Source: Paraburkholderia sp. CNPSo 3274
GTDB taxonomy: Bacteria > Pseudomonadota > Gammaproteobacteria > Burkholderiales > Burkholderiaceae
Reading direction: 5' to 3'
Length of the DNA stretch: 64,000 nucleotides
Assembly: GCF_024206475.1 (NCBI RefSeq)
Contig: NZ_JAMBPR010000032.1
Coordinates: 1 to 64,000 of the forward strand
In this document: piece by piece, positions 26,781 to 34,081 of the stretch
Position numbering within the stretch: position 1 is the first letter of the stretch
Layout: each line of letters opens with the position of its first letter
The notes under the pieces: model-generated
What the model saw: the letters and a program-made list of their open reading frames with translations, nothing else
Databases searched by the model: none
What the model was told of the DNA's origin: nothing
Program-made: the position numbers and the translations under genes

Positions 26781-27026
26781 CTAGTCGGCGCGATTGCGGT
26801 CGCGCACGAGGATCGACACGTAGATCGCCGTGCAGACGATGATGACTGCCACGCCGGTAATCACCTTCTGGTGGTCGAAGTTGATGAGGCCGACCACCGC
26901 GATGGCGATGCCGGCGGCCGAGCCGAGCGTGCCCATTGCGGCCACGAAAATGCGCAGCTTGCTCCAGACGCGATGGCGCCGCTCGGGACCTGCGCCTTCG
27001 ATAAACCGATGCAGTCGATCAAACAT
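26781..27026 (-). CDS. Small two-helix inner-membrane protein
   Basis: An 81-residue protein with a basic N-terminus (MFDRLHRFIEGAGPERRHRV) and two predicted membrane helices at about 26-46 and 55-73. It ends in a charged tail, VRDRNRAD. A GGAAGAG sequence lies upstream of the ATG. I do not recognise the family. It is convergent with the preceding secreted-protein gene. Confidence 0.7.
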   Translation of the reverse strand: MFDRLHRFIEGAGPERRHRVWSKLRIFVAAMGTLGSAAGIAIAVVGLINFDHQKVITGVAVIIVCTAIYVSILVRDRNRAD

Positions 27027-27112
27027 GGCGGCTCTTCCGGGTTGGGTAGAAGTCGGTCATACGGGCTCGAATGAATGAGCGGCCTGGACCAGATCAAGTA
27101 TAGCCAGCCCAT

Positions 27113-27299
27113 TATCACGCGTTCTTTCATTTGCCTGCGCGCTATCGCTCCGGAATTCCCGATCGTTTTTTGCGCGCGTTTAAGTTTGTCTTAATTTTCG
27201 CTCGCCATGATGGAGCGGTCGGGTCGATTCGATAGTTCGATTCGCGGTTGTTCTTCACGTCCCCTGTTGGCCGCCGATTCGTTCGGCGGCCTTTTTTTT
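27113..27299 (+). ncRNA. Candidate intergenic small RNA ending at a strong terminator
   Basis: The 319-bp gap 27027-27345 has no coding gene, yet it ends with an excellent rightward Rho-independent terminator. GGCCGCCGA at 27269-27277 pairs with TCGGCGGCC at 27283-27291, followed by eight T residues. No rightward gene lies within 500 bp upstream. An A/T-rich stretch with the repeat TTAAG-TTTGT-CTTAA at 27180-27194 could hold the promoter, so a transcript of about 80-130 nt is plausible. The 5' end is a guess. The hairpin alternatively ends read-through from 26135-26749. Confidence 0.4.
27269..27299 (+). terminator. Rho-independent terminator, rightward
   Basis: A perfect 9-bp stem (27269-27277 with 27283-27291), a 5-nt loop and a run of eight T (27292-27299) define it. 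Only the rightward direction has the T tract, so it does not serve the leftward fliD gene. Confidence 0.88.
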
Positions 27300-27345
27300 G
27301 TCTGTCGTCGACGTTTGCTAGCGTCGAGCCGTGCGTATTCCCGCC

Positions 27346-28788
27346 TTATTTGTGATTCGTCGCGAGGGCGCCCGCGCTGTTTGCGCCGCCAAAGAGCTGT
27401 GTCAGATATTGCTGGTTGTTGTTCATGATCGACATGAGGTTATTGAGCGCGGTGAACTGCCGGTTGAATTTCGCGGTGAGCTGGGTTGCGCGCACATCGA
27501 GCATCGACGACTGCTTTTTGATGTCGTCGAGCTCCTTGTTGATGGCAGTGCTGCGCCGCTCGATGATGCCGCTCGACTGCACGTAGGGCGTGATGGCGCT
27601 GTTGAGTTTTGCGGTCATGCCGCCGCTGCCGAAGAGCGCCGCAATCGCACTGTTGCCCGGTTGCAGCGCCTTCTTGAACGTATCGTCGTCGATCTCCAGC
27701 TTCCCGCTCTTGTCGAGCTTGATGCCGATCTCGCCCAGCGAATGGGTCACGCCGTCGCTGCCCTTCACGCCCGCCGAAACGACCGCCGGCAAACTCGCCG
27801 CGAGTGTGCGCGCGATCGAGTCGCCGAGCAGCGCGCCCGCTTGCGCGCTCGTCGAACCGGTCGCGGCCGTGTAGGAGGTCAGCCCGTTCAGGGCAACCAC
27901 GTAGCTGTTGTACGCCTTCACGAAGTCGCGGATGAATGTGCCCGTCGCTTCGGTGTCGCGAGCGATGGTGAGCGTTTGCTTCGTGCCCACCGAGGCGCTT
28001 TCGAGTTTGATCGTGATGTCGCTCACCACGCCTTCGACCGTGTTGCTTGCGCTCGTGACGCGCGTGCCGTCTATGCGCAGCTCGGCGTCGCCGGCTGCCT
28101 CGACTTCGCGCATCTGTGAGGAAGCGAGGCGCGTATCGACGCCCGGGCCCGCCTGCACGTCGATCGCGTGGGCCGCGCCGGTCTTGTTCGCGGTCAGCAC
28201 GAGGTGCTGACCGTCGGCGCCGTTGACGATCGAAGCCGTGACGCCGGGATTGTCCTTCGCCCGGTTGATCGCCGCGACGACGTCGGTGAGCTTGTTGCTG
28301 CCCGCGGCGATCGTCAGATGCATGGACTTGTCGCCCATCGAGATGTCGAGGCTGCCTTCCCCGAGGGTCTCGCCGGTGTCGAAGCTGTCCGTGGCGAGCT
28401 TGTGCGCCGTCGCCAGGTGATCGACTTCGACCGTGAAGCTGCTCGCCACGGCGTTCTTGCCGGGCACTGCGCTCAAGCCTTTGTCCTTCTCGCTGGTCGT
28501 GGCGGTGAAGCGTTGCAGCGCGGCGCCGTCCTTGAATGGCTCGAGTGCGGTTTGGAGCGAAGCGAGCGCCGACTTCAGCGTGCCGAGCGCCGATAGCGTC
28601 GTGTTGCTGGCGGTCTGCTTCGCGCTGAGGATGGCGCTTGGCCCCGCGATCTTTGCGTTGACGAGCGCCTTGACGAGCTGGTTGACGTCGAGCGAGGAGT
28701 TGGTCGCGCCGCTGATGATCGACTGGGCGGCGTCGCTCAGCGCGCTGTTCGCGCTGGCGGTCGTGGTGTTCGTGATCGTGCTTGCCAT
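27346..28788 (-). CDS. fliD: Flagellar hook-associated protein 2 (filament cap)
   Basis: The 480-residue cap protein guides flagellin assembly at the filament tip. The FliD_N domain begins SSLDVNQLVKALVNAKIAG, and the C-terminal coiled-coil region (ELDDIKKQSSMLDVRATQLT, then KFNRQFTALNNLMSIMNNNQ) is diagnostic. Flagellin-like low-complexity Thr/Ala/Ser runs open the protein. It is a solitary gene: no fliC, fliS or fliT lies beside it. A well-matched sigma-28 promoter upstream places it in the late flagellar class. Confidence 0.93.
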   Translation of the reverse strand: MASTITNTTTASANSALSDAAQSIISGATNSSLDVNQLVKALVNAKIAGPSAILSAKQTASNTTLSALGTLKSALASLQTALEPFKDGAALQRFTATTSEKDKGLSAVPGKNAVASSFTVEVDHLATAHKLATDSFDTGETLGEGSLDISMGDKSMHLTIAAGSNKLTDVVAAINRAKDNPGVTASIVNGADGQHLVLTANKTGAAHAIDVQAGPGVDTRLASSQMREVEAAGDAELRIDGTRVTSASNTVEGVVSDITIKLESASVGTKQTLTIARDTEATGTFIRDFVKAYNSYVVALNGLTSYTAATGSTSAQAGALLGDSIARTLAASLPAVVSAGVKGSDGVTHSLGEIGIKLDKSGKLEIDDDTFKKALQPGNSAIAALFGSGGMTAKLNSAITPYVQSSGIIERRSTAINKELDDIKKQSSMLDVRATQLTAKFNRQFTALNNLMSIMNNNQQYLTQLFGGANSAGALATNHK

Positions 28789-28853
28789 GAAAGAAGTCCG
28801 TTCGTTCTGGTGCGTCGAGTCGACGGAGCGCGCGAATGCGCGGCCTTGCTTTC

Positions 28854-28880
28854 ATTACGGCAAGCTTTCATGAAACTTTA
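28854..28880 (-). promoter_or_regulatory. Sigma-28 (FliA) promoter of fliD
   Basis: Read on the minus strand, TAAAGTTT (28880-28873) is followed by exactly 11 bases and then GCCGTAAT (28861-28854). The enterobacterial FliA consensus is TAAAGTTT-N11-GCCGATAA, so the -35 is perfect and the -10 nearly so. It lies 66 bp upstream of the fliD start codon. Confidence 0.85.
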
Positions 28881-28945
28881 TGAAAGAAATGAAAAGATTT
28901 TGAAAAGTGCGCGACTTGCACTGCCCAGGCAGCCGGCTGCCCGCT

Positions 28946-29539
28946 TCAGACGTGCTCAGGGAAGCCCGAGCGGCCTTGCGTGAGGTCGGTCAGCGTGTTG
29001 CGCGCGGCGTCCACGGCGGTGGCGGGCAACTGGATCGTGAGGCGCACCGTCATCGCGTACTGGCTCGCCACGAGCGTGAACTGCTCCTGGTCGATCCAGT
29101 GGCGCACGCGAGTTTCGTCGGGATAGCCGAGTTCGACCGTGAGGCGCGCCTGCGCGATGCGCTCGACGCGCTCGGCCCCATGCAAGGCGCTGGCAATGGC
29201 GTCGGTATAGGCGCGCACGAGGCCACCCGCGCCGAGCTTCACACCGCCGTAGTAGCGCACCACGGCTGCGAGCACGCCATCGAGGTCGTGATGGCGCAGC
29301 ACTTCGAGGATCGGGCGCCCGGCGGTGCCGGAGGGTTCGCCGTCGTCGGCCATGCCGGACTGGCCGCCCGCGAGCAGCGCCCAGCAAACGTGCGTGGCGG
29401 TGGGATGTTCGTCGCGCAGACGGCGGATTTCAGCCATGGCCGCTTCGCGGTCGGCAACAGGAATGGCGTGCGCGATGAAGCGGCTCTTGCGGATCTCGAG
29501 TTCCGCGGTGACGGGATGGGCGAGCGTGAAAGTTGGCAC
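28946..29539 (-). CDS. yigZ: YigZ/IMPACT family protein (UPF0029)
   Basis: A 197-residue protein with the conserved IMPACT-domain blocks: KSRFIAHAIPV near residue 18, DDGEPSGTAGRPILEVL near 65, and VVRYYGGVKLGAGGLVRAYT near 92. The C-terminal ~70 residues form the UPF0029 second domain. Family members are linked to translation-related control in eukaryotes, but the bacterial role is unclear. It stands alone between fliD and a hairpin-rich gap. Confidence 0.92.
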   Translation of the reverse strand: MPTFTLAHPVTAELEIRKSRFIAHAIPVADREAAMAEIRRLRDEHPTATHVCWALLAGGQSGMADDGEPSGTAGRPILEVLRHHDLDGVLAAVVRYYGGVKLGAGGLVRAYTDAIASALHGAERVERIAQARLTVELGYPDETRVRHWIDQEQFTLVASQYAMTVRLTIQLPATAVDAARNTLTDLTQGRSGFPEHV

Positions 29540-29808
29540 AAGCGGGTGGGCACTGCAGGCGAAACCACCATGTTAACCGATGCGTACGGGTCGGCTTTCG
29601 ACGTCCGCCCCCATATCTTGCCAGTTTGCGTAATGGTTCTTTGCGCTAGATGCTAGTGACGCCCCGGCCTTCAGCCCGGATAATGCACGGCATGACGGAT
29701 CTAGCTCTGGCTGGAGCGAAGCCGAACTCCTCATTCGGTGATCCGTCATAGTTCTTTCTCTCGCGGCGCCATTCCGGCAGACGCGATTCTCCAAAAGCAC
29801 AGAAGCCC

Positions 29809-29844
29809 AAAAAAAGCCCCGGTCGGACTGTGTCACGACCGGGG
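29809..29844 (-). terminator. Leftward Rho-independent terminator 1
   Basis: CCCCGGTCG (29817-29825) pairs with CGACCGGGG (29836-29844). On the minus strand the stem is followed by seven T residues (A run at 29809-29815). No leftward gene ends immediately upstream. Confidence 0.8.
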
Positions 29845-29912
29845 GTCACAAGGCTCGCCTGTTCTCAAGAGGCAATCCCACCTTACGTGCGCAAAATTGC
29901 GTCCGCAATCGG

Positions 29913-29947
29913 AAAAAAAACCTGGTGCGCCTGCGCCCGAAGGGCGC
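29913..29947 (-). terminator. Leftward terminator-like hairpin 2
   Basis: GCGCCC (29933-29938) pairs with GGGCGC (29942-29947). An alternative stem lies closer to an eight-T run on the minus strand (A run 29913-29920). It is less regular than its two neighbours. Confidence 0.5.
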
Positions 29948-29967
29948 TAGCGTTCTCATCAGCGCGC

Positions 29968-29996
29968 AAAAAAAATCCCGGCCATCTCTGGCCGGG
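29968..29996 (-). terminator. Leftward Rho-independent terminator 3
   Basis: CCCGGCCA (29977-29984) and TGGCCGGG (29989-29996) form a perfect 8-bp stem with a 4-nt loop, followed on the minus strand by eight T (A run 29968-29975). It lies 338 bp beyond the stop of the nearest upstream leftward gene. Confidence 0.8.
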
Positions 29997-30238
29997 CAAT
30001 GAGAATACACCGTGCGCTCCGGGGAACGAAACGCCCATCAACGTTACCCGCCGGGCGTGCGGCGGGCAACACTTCCGCATTACCTGCAATTACTGACGTA
30101 TGCCTTTCTGGCTGCGCCCGGCGCGCGGCATGGCAGTCCGGATCCGCCGTGTGGCGGCCATTGCGGTCATATTGATTCGCATGCCGAATAATATCGATAC
30201 GAACGCGCGCGCATGGCGAAGTAAGGAGCCGAAATGCG

Positions 30239-30273
30239 CCGAGGCCGGTCTCCCTGGGGGAGACCGGCCTCGG
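30239..30273. repeat. Perfect 16-bp inverted repeat with a 3-nt loop
   Basis: The two arms at 30239-30254 and 30258-30273 are fully complementary and GC-rich (beginning CCGAGGCCGG). No T tract follows on either strand. It lies 61 bp past the stop of the leftward His-rich protein gene and may block or protect its transcript end. Confidence 0.75.
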
Positions 30274-30333
30274 TGTGCCGCTTCAGGCGCCTCCAGAGAA
30301 GGTGGCCCCTGAATCACGCGTGCGTCGTGCGGA

Positions 30334-30651
30334 TCAGTAACGCGGCGGGGGCGGCGGACGATGGTCGTCGTCACGGTAGTGCGAGGGACCCGGATCGTGC
30401 GGGTGATGGTGCATCCACTCGTCGTGCTCCCAATAGCGGTGGCCGTCGTAGTAACGGTTGTCGTGCCAGCCGATCGAGACGCGCGCGTCCACCGGCATCA
30501 TGTGCGGTTGACCGTATTGCGGCGCCGATTCGGCACGCAGCCCATACGGTGCGGATTGAGCGAAGGCGCTCGATGCGCCCATCAATGCGCCGCCGGCGAT
30601 CAGTGCTGCGGCGATGGCGCGGGCGGGGGTCTTCCAGCTCTTCGTATTCAT
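30334..30651 (-). CDS. Small secreted His/Pro/Asp-rich protein
   Basis: A 105-residue protein with a clear signal peptide (residues 1-31, core AIAAALIAGGALMGASSAFA, likely cleavage at AFA-Q). The mature part is rich in His, Tyr, Asp and Pro, including HDEWMHHHPHDPGPSHYRDD, and ends in a Pro run (PPPPPRY). I do not recognise a named family. The His/Asp clusters suggest metal binding, which is inference. A GAGGAGG-like site lies upstream of the ATG. Confidence 0.75.
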   Translation of the reverse strand: MNTKSWKTPARAIAAALIAGGALMGASSAFAQSAPYGLRAESAPQYGQPHMMPVDARVSIGWHDNRYYDGHRYWEHDEWMHHHPHDPGPSHYRDDDHRPPPPPRY

Positions 30652-30962
30652 GAGTTACCTCCTCTTTGGTTGCGTCGTCAGTCACGCGGCATCGGGATGC
30701 CTTTGTGTTGCGACCACGGTTCAAAGCTTATCGGCCCGAAGCGGAGGAAAACGTGACCACTTGTAAGCTTTCGTTTCATACGATTGTTCGCGCGAAAAAG
30801 GCCGATCTGACAATTGGCCCTTGATGCAGAAAGGTTTAAGCGCCATACCTGACAATTGGGAACAAACCAGAGGGGGTCGGGTTGTCAACTGACGTTACAT
30901 TCGGGCGGCGCTGGCCACCCGAATGCGTCACCTGTACCGGCCAGAAGGTCCCGATGTCGTTC
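30652..30962. promoter_or_regulatory. Intergenic region with an 11-bp direct repeat
   Basis: This 311-bp gap separates the end of the acyl-CoA synthetase gene from the start of the His-rich protein gene. The 11-mer CTGACAATTGG occurs at 30807-30817 and 30849-30859, 42 bp apart (four helical turns). A related inverted half, TTGTCA, lies at 30882-30887. These sit 150-240 bp upstream of the His-rich protein start and could be sites for its regulator. Confidence 0.4.
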
Positions 30963-32633
30963 TTACCGGGGTGTTTTCGGCGCGAGTGGTGCGCCAGCCA
31001 CGTCGATTGCGCTTTGCGAACCTAGTTGCGCGCGCAACTCATATTTCTGGATCTTGCCCGTGGCCGTGCGCGGCAGTTCACCGAACCGCACGGCGCGCGG
31101 CACCTTGAAGTGCGCGAGAAAGAGACGGCAGTGCGCGATGATTTCCTCGGCCGTGGCGCTCGCGCCGGGCCGCAGTTCGACGAACGCGCAAGGCACTTCG
31201 CCCCACTTCGGGTCGGGCATCGCCACGACGGCGGCGAGCGCGACGGCCGGATGGCGATACAGCGTGTCTTCCACCTCGATGCTCGAAATGTTCTCTCCGC
31301 CCGAGATGATGATGTCCTTGCTGCGGTCGGTAATGCGCACGTAGCCGTCGGGCGTCATCACGCCGAGGTCGCCCGTGTGGAACCAGCCGCCGCGGAACGC
31401 CTCTTCGGTCGCGCGCTCGTTCTTCAAATAGCCCTTCATGCAGATGTTGCCGCGGAACATGATCTCGCCGAGCGTTTCGCCGTCGGCGGGCACGGGTTCC
31501 ATCGTCAGCGCATTGCGCACGCTCACGCCGCTTTGCAGGTGATAGCGCACGCCCTGACGTGCGGTGAGGCGCGCCTGTTCCTCGTCGGGCAGCGTCTGCC
31601 AGCGCTCCTGCACCGCACACACAGCAGCGGGGCCGTACACCTCGGTCAGGCCATAGACATGCGTGAGTTCGATGCCGATCGCCTTCATCTTCGCGATCAC
31701 GGCCGGCGCGGGCGGCGCGCCGGCCACCATCGTGCGCACCGTGTGAGCGATGCCTTCGCGATACTCAGCGGGGGCGTCGGCGAGCGCGCCCTGAACGATG
31801 GGGGCGCCGCAATAGTGCGTGACGCGCTCGCTGCGAATGAGGTCGAACACGAGCTTCGCGTCGAACTTGCGCAGGCACACGTTCACGCCCGCGCGCGCGG
31901 CGACGGTCCACGCAAAGCACCAGCCGTTGCAGTGAAAGAGCGGCAGCGTCCAGAGATACACGGCATGCTTGGGCATGTCCCATTCGAGGATGTTGCTCAC
32001 GGCGTTGAGGTATGCGCCGCGATGGTGATAGACCACGCCCTTGGGGTCGCCCGTCGTGCCGGAGGTGTAGTTCAGCGCAATGGCGTCCCATTCGTCGCGC
32101 GGCGGCTCCCAGGCGAACTCGGGATCGCCTTGTTCGATGAACGCCTCGTAGTCGGTTGCGCGCGGGAAAAACTCGGGGTCGGCGGCCGCGATGTCGGCCA
32201 CGCTGATGATCTTCAGGTTGGGGAATTCGAGCGCCGCGCGCTGCGCGAGCGCTGCATATTCGGTATCGACGATCAACGCCTTCGCTTCGCCATGGCGCAG
32301 CATGAACAGCATGGTTGCGACATCGAGTCGCGTGTTGAGCGTGTTGAGCACCGCGCCGAGCATGGGCACGCCGAAGTGCGCCTCGACCATCGCGGGGATG
32401 TTGGGCAGCAGCGCCGCCACCGTGTCGCCGCGGCCGATGCCCGCCTGCGCGAGCGCGCTCGCGAGCCGCCGCGTGCGCGCATAGGTTTCGCGCCAGTTGC
32501 GGCGGACGTCGCCGTGGACGACGGCCAGGCGGTCGCCATAGACTTCGGCGGCGCGGGCGATGAAATCGATCGGCGTGAGCGGCACATAATTGGCTTCGCG
32601 TTGCGCGAGCCCTTCTTCGTGCGGATGCAACAT
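30963..32633 (-). CDS. Acyl-CoA synthetase (AMP-forming, FadD/AlkK-like)
   Basis: A 556-residue ligase that activates a carboxylic acid to its CoA thioester through an acyl-adenylate. The AMP-binding P-loop reads YTSGTTGDPKGVVYHHRGAY near residue 190. Further motifs are HVYGLTEVYGPA near 325, WFHTGDLGVMTPDGYVRITD near 425, and the catalytic Lys in RTATGKIQKYELR near the C-terminus. The start is the ATG at 32633 with GGAGA upstream. It matches medium/long-chain AlkK-like or cinnamate-type ligases; the substrate is not certain. It is divergent from a Crp/Fnr-type regulator. Confidence 0.92.
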   Translation of the reverse strand: MLHPHEEGLAQREANYVPLTPIDFIARAAEVYGDRLAVVHGDVRRNWRETYARTRRLASALAQAGIGRGDTVAALLPNIPAMVEAHFGVPMLGAVLNTLNTRLDVATMLFMLRHGEAKALIVDTEYAALAQRAALEFPNLKIISVADIAAADPEFFPRATDYEAFIEQGDPEFAWEPPRDEWDAIALNYTSGTTGDPKGVVYHHRGAYLNAVSNILEWDMPKHAVYLWTLPLFHCNGWCFAWTVAARAGVNVCLRKFDAKLVFDLIRSERVTHYCGAPIVQGALADAPAEYREGIAHTVRTMVAGAPPAPAVIAKMKAIGIELTHVYGLTEVYGPAAVCAVQERWQTLPDEEQARLTARQGVRYHLQSGVSVRNALTMEPVPADGETLGEIMFRGNICMKGYLKNERATEEAFRGGWFHTGDLGVMTPDGYVRITDRSKDIIISGGENISSIEVEDTLYRHPAVALAAVVAMPDPKWGEVPCAFVELRPGASATAEEIIAHCRLFLAHFKVPRAVRFGELPRTATGKIQKYELRAQLGSQSAIDVAGAPLAPKTPR

Positions 32634-32829
32634 GGCGGTGTCTCCGGTGTCGATCGCCGATGCCGGCCTCAAGCCGTGCCGCGGTCAGTCGTAGGTTTGT
32701 AGGTATGATTCGCGCTACCGTAGCAGGGCCGCGCACGCCAGTCTGTCGCCGGCGCGACAGAGCGGGCCGCGACGCACGATCCGCTCGACAAGATCGACCC
32801 AAAGATTGACCTAACCCCAGGAAAGCGCG

Positions 32830-33597
32830 ATGTCGCAATCCATTATGCCCCCGGACGGGACACCGCCCGCCCGCGATTCATGGCGCGAAGGCGAGCGCAT
32901 CGACGCAGCAAACACCGCGCGCCTCGCCGCACTGTTCGAGCGCTGCGTGTGGTTCCGCGCGCTTGCGCCCGAGCATCGCGAGTGGGTGTTGGCGTCCTCG
33001 CATGCGCAGGGCTATGCCGCGGGCGCGATCGTCGCCGCGCGCGAAGCGCCCTCCGACTGGTGGCTCGGCGTGAGTGCCGGTCTCGTGAAGCTGGCGATCT
33101 TCAATGCATCGGGGCGCGGCTGCACGTTTTCGGGCGTGCCGCATGGCGGCTGGTTCGGCGAGGGGAGCGTGATCAAGCGCGAGCCGCGCAAGTACGACGT
33201 GATCGCGCTGCAGCCGTCGCTCGTCATGGCCGTCGCCACCGATACGTTCCACCGGCTCATGGACTGCAGCCTGCCGTTCAACCGCTTCGTGATCCATCAG
33301 CTCAACAACCGCATGGGCGAGTTCATCGCGTTGATCCAGAACAGCCGCTTGCTCGACGTGGATGCGCGCGTCGCGCAGTCGCTCGCGCAGATGTTCAATC
33401 CCGATCTTTACCCCGAGACGGGGCGTGCGCTCGACATCTCACAGGAGGAGATCGGCATGCTGGCGGGCGCGTCGCGTCAACGGATCAACCAGGCCCTGCA
33501 GATGCTCGAGCGCCAGGGGCTCGTCGCGCTCTCGTATAACCGCGTGGACGTGCTCGATCTCGACGGGCTGCGCGCATTTGGCCGCGACCAGATCTGA
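32830..33597 (+). CDS. Crp/Fnr family transcriptional regulator
   Basis: The 255-residue product has an N-terminal cyclic-nucleotide-binding-like beta-roll (residues about 30-150, with GGWFGEGSVIKREPRKYDVI) and a C-terminal winged HTH (DISQEEIGMLAGASRQRINQ, then ALQMLERQGLVAL). There is no N-terminal cysteine cluster for an FNR-type Fe-S centre. The gene is divergent from the acyl-CoA synthetase across a 196-bp gap, so it may control it; no clear palindrome was found there. Confidence 0.9.
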   Translation: MSQSIMPPDGTPPARDSWREGERIDAANTARLAALFERCVWFRALAPEHREWVLASSHAQGYAAGAIVAAREAPSDWWLGVSAGLVKLAIFNASGRGCTFSGVPHGGWFGEGSVIKREPRKYDVIALQPSLVMAVATDTFHRLMDCSLPFNRFVIHQLNNRMGEFIALIQNSRLLDVDARVAQSLAQMFNPDLYPETGRALDISQEEIGMLAGASRQRINQALQMLERQGLVALSYNRVDVLDLDGLRAFGRDQI

Positions 33598-33713
33598 GGA
33601 TTGCAGAACTCCTTATCAATCTTGCGAGGAATAGAAGACTCTCTCTCCCGCGAGCCGGTTTTTATGTGTGGCCGCGCTGCGTAGACTTTGCTCATCGAGT
33701 TCATACGGAGAGC

Positions 33714-34073
33714 ATGGTGAAAAACGCAATACTACGCGCGGCGCTGGTTTCGATGATGGCGATCGTTCCGGCGGTGTCGTTTGCCCAATCCACTGGCACG
33801 CAAAACGGCCCGGTGACGCGCGCCCAGGTACTGCAGGAATTGGCCGATCTGGAGTCGGTGGGCTACAACCCGGCTTCGGCGAACGACGTCACGTACCCGG
33901 AAGATGTGCAGAGAGCCATGCGCCGGCTTACCGAAAAGCGCGCCAACGAAGCGCGTTTGGCGCAGGCGCAGGTCGCACAGTCGGGTTACGGCGCACCGCC
34001 TGCGCAGAACGGTGAAGCGGGCGCGCCTGCCGCCGTGTCCGGCAGTGAGCCGCCCGCTTATCGCCACCATTGA
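33714..34073 (+). CDS. DUF4148 family secreted protein
   Basis: A 119-residue exported protein. The signal peptide spans residues 1-25 (AALVSMMAIVPAVSFA, cleavage before Q). The mature part contains the DUF4148 pattern VTRAQVLQELADLESVGYNP and ends in a Gln/Ala/Pro-rich tail. Such proteins are abundant in Burkholderia and relatives, with no established function. It is a single gene with a GGAGAG site before its ATG. Confidence 0.88.
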   Translation: MVKNAILRAALVSMMAIVPAVSFAQSTGTQNGPVTRAQVLQELADLESVGYNPASANDVTYPEDVQRAMRRLTEKRANEARLAQAQVAQSGYGAPPAQNGEAGAPAAVSGSEPPAYRHH

Positions 34074-34081
34074 TGGCGGCG

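Larger units (their letters stand above)
29540..30333. other. Hairpin-dense intergenic region without a convincing gene
   Basis: This 794-bp gap holds several inverted repeats. They are: ATGACGGATC (29692-29701) with GATCCGTCAT (29740-29749); a hairpin plus seven-residue A run at 29809-29844; ATTGCG-TC-CGCAAT at 29896-29909; GC hairpins next to an eight-A run at 29913-29947; CCCGGCCA/TGGCCGGG plus eight A at 29968-29996; CCCGCCG/CGGCGGG near 30047-30066; and a perfect 16-bp stem at 30239-30273. Small reading frames crossing these lack support. It may hold tandem terminators, small RNAs, or both. Confidence 0.6.

Noticed and set aside
29520..29560. A sigma-54-like promoter (TGGCAC near 29535)
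   Set aside because: The -12 GC element at the required spacing is missing.
29573..29836. An 87-codon leftward frame
   Set aside because: It crosses the 29692-29749 inverted repeat and begins inside a terminator hairpin, so it is unlikely to be coding.
29808..29997. A CRISPR-like array, suggested by repeated hairpins
   Set aside because: The stems differ in sequence and spacing, and there are no constant repeats or cas genes.
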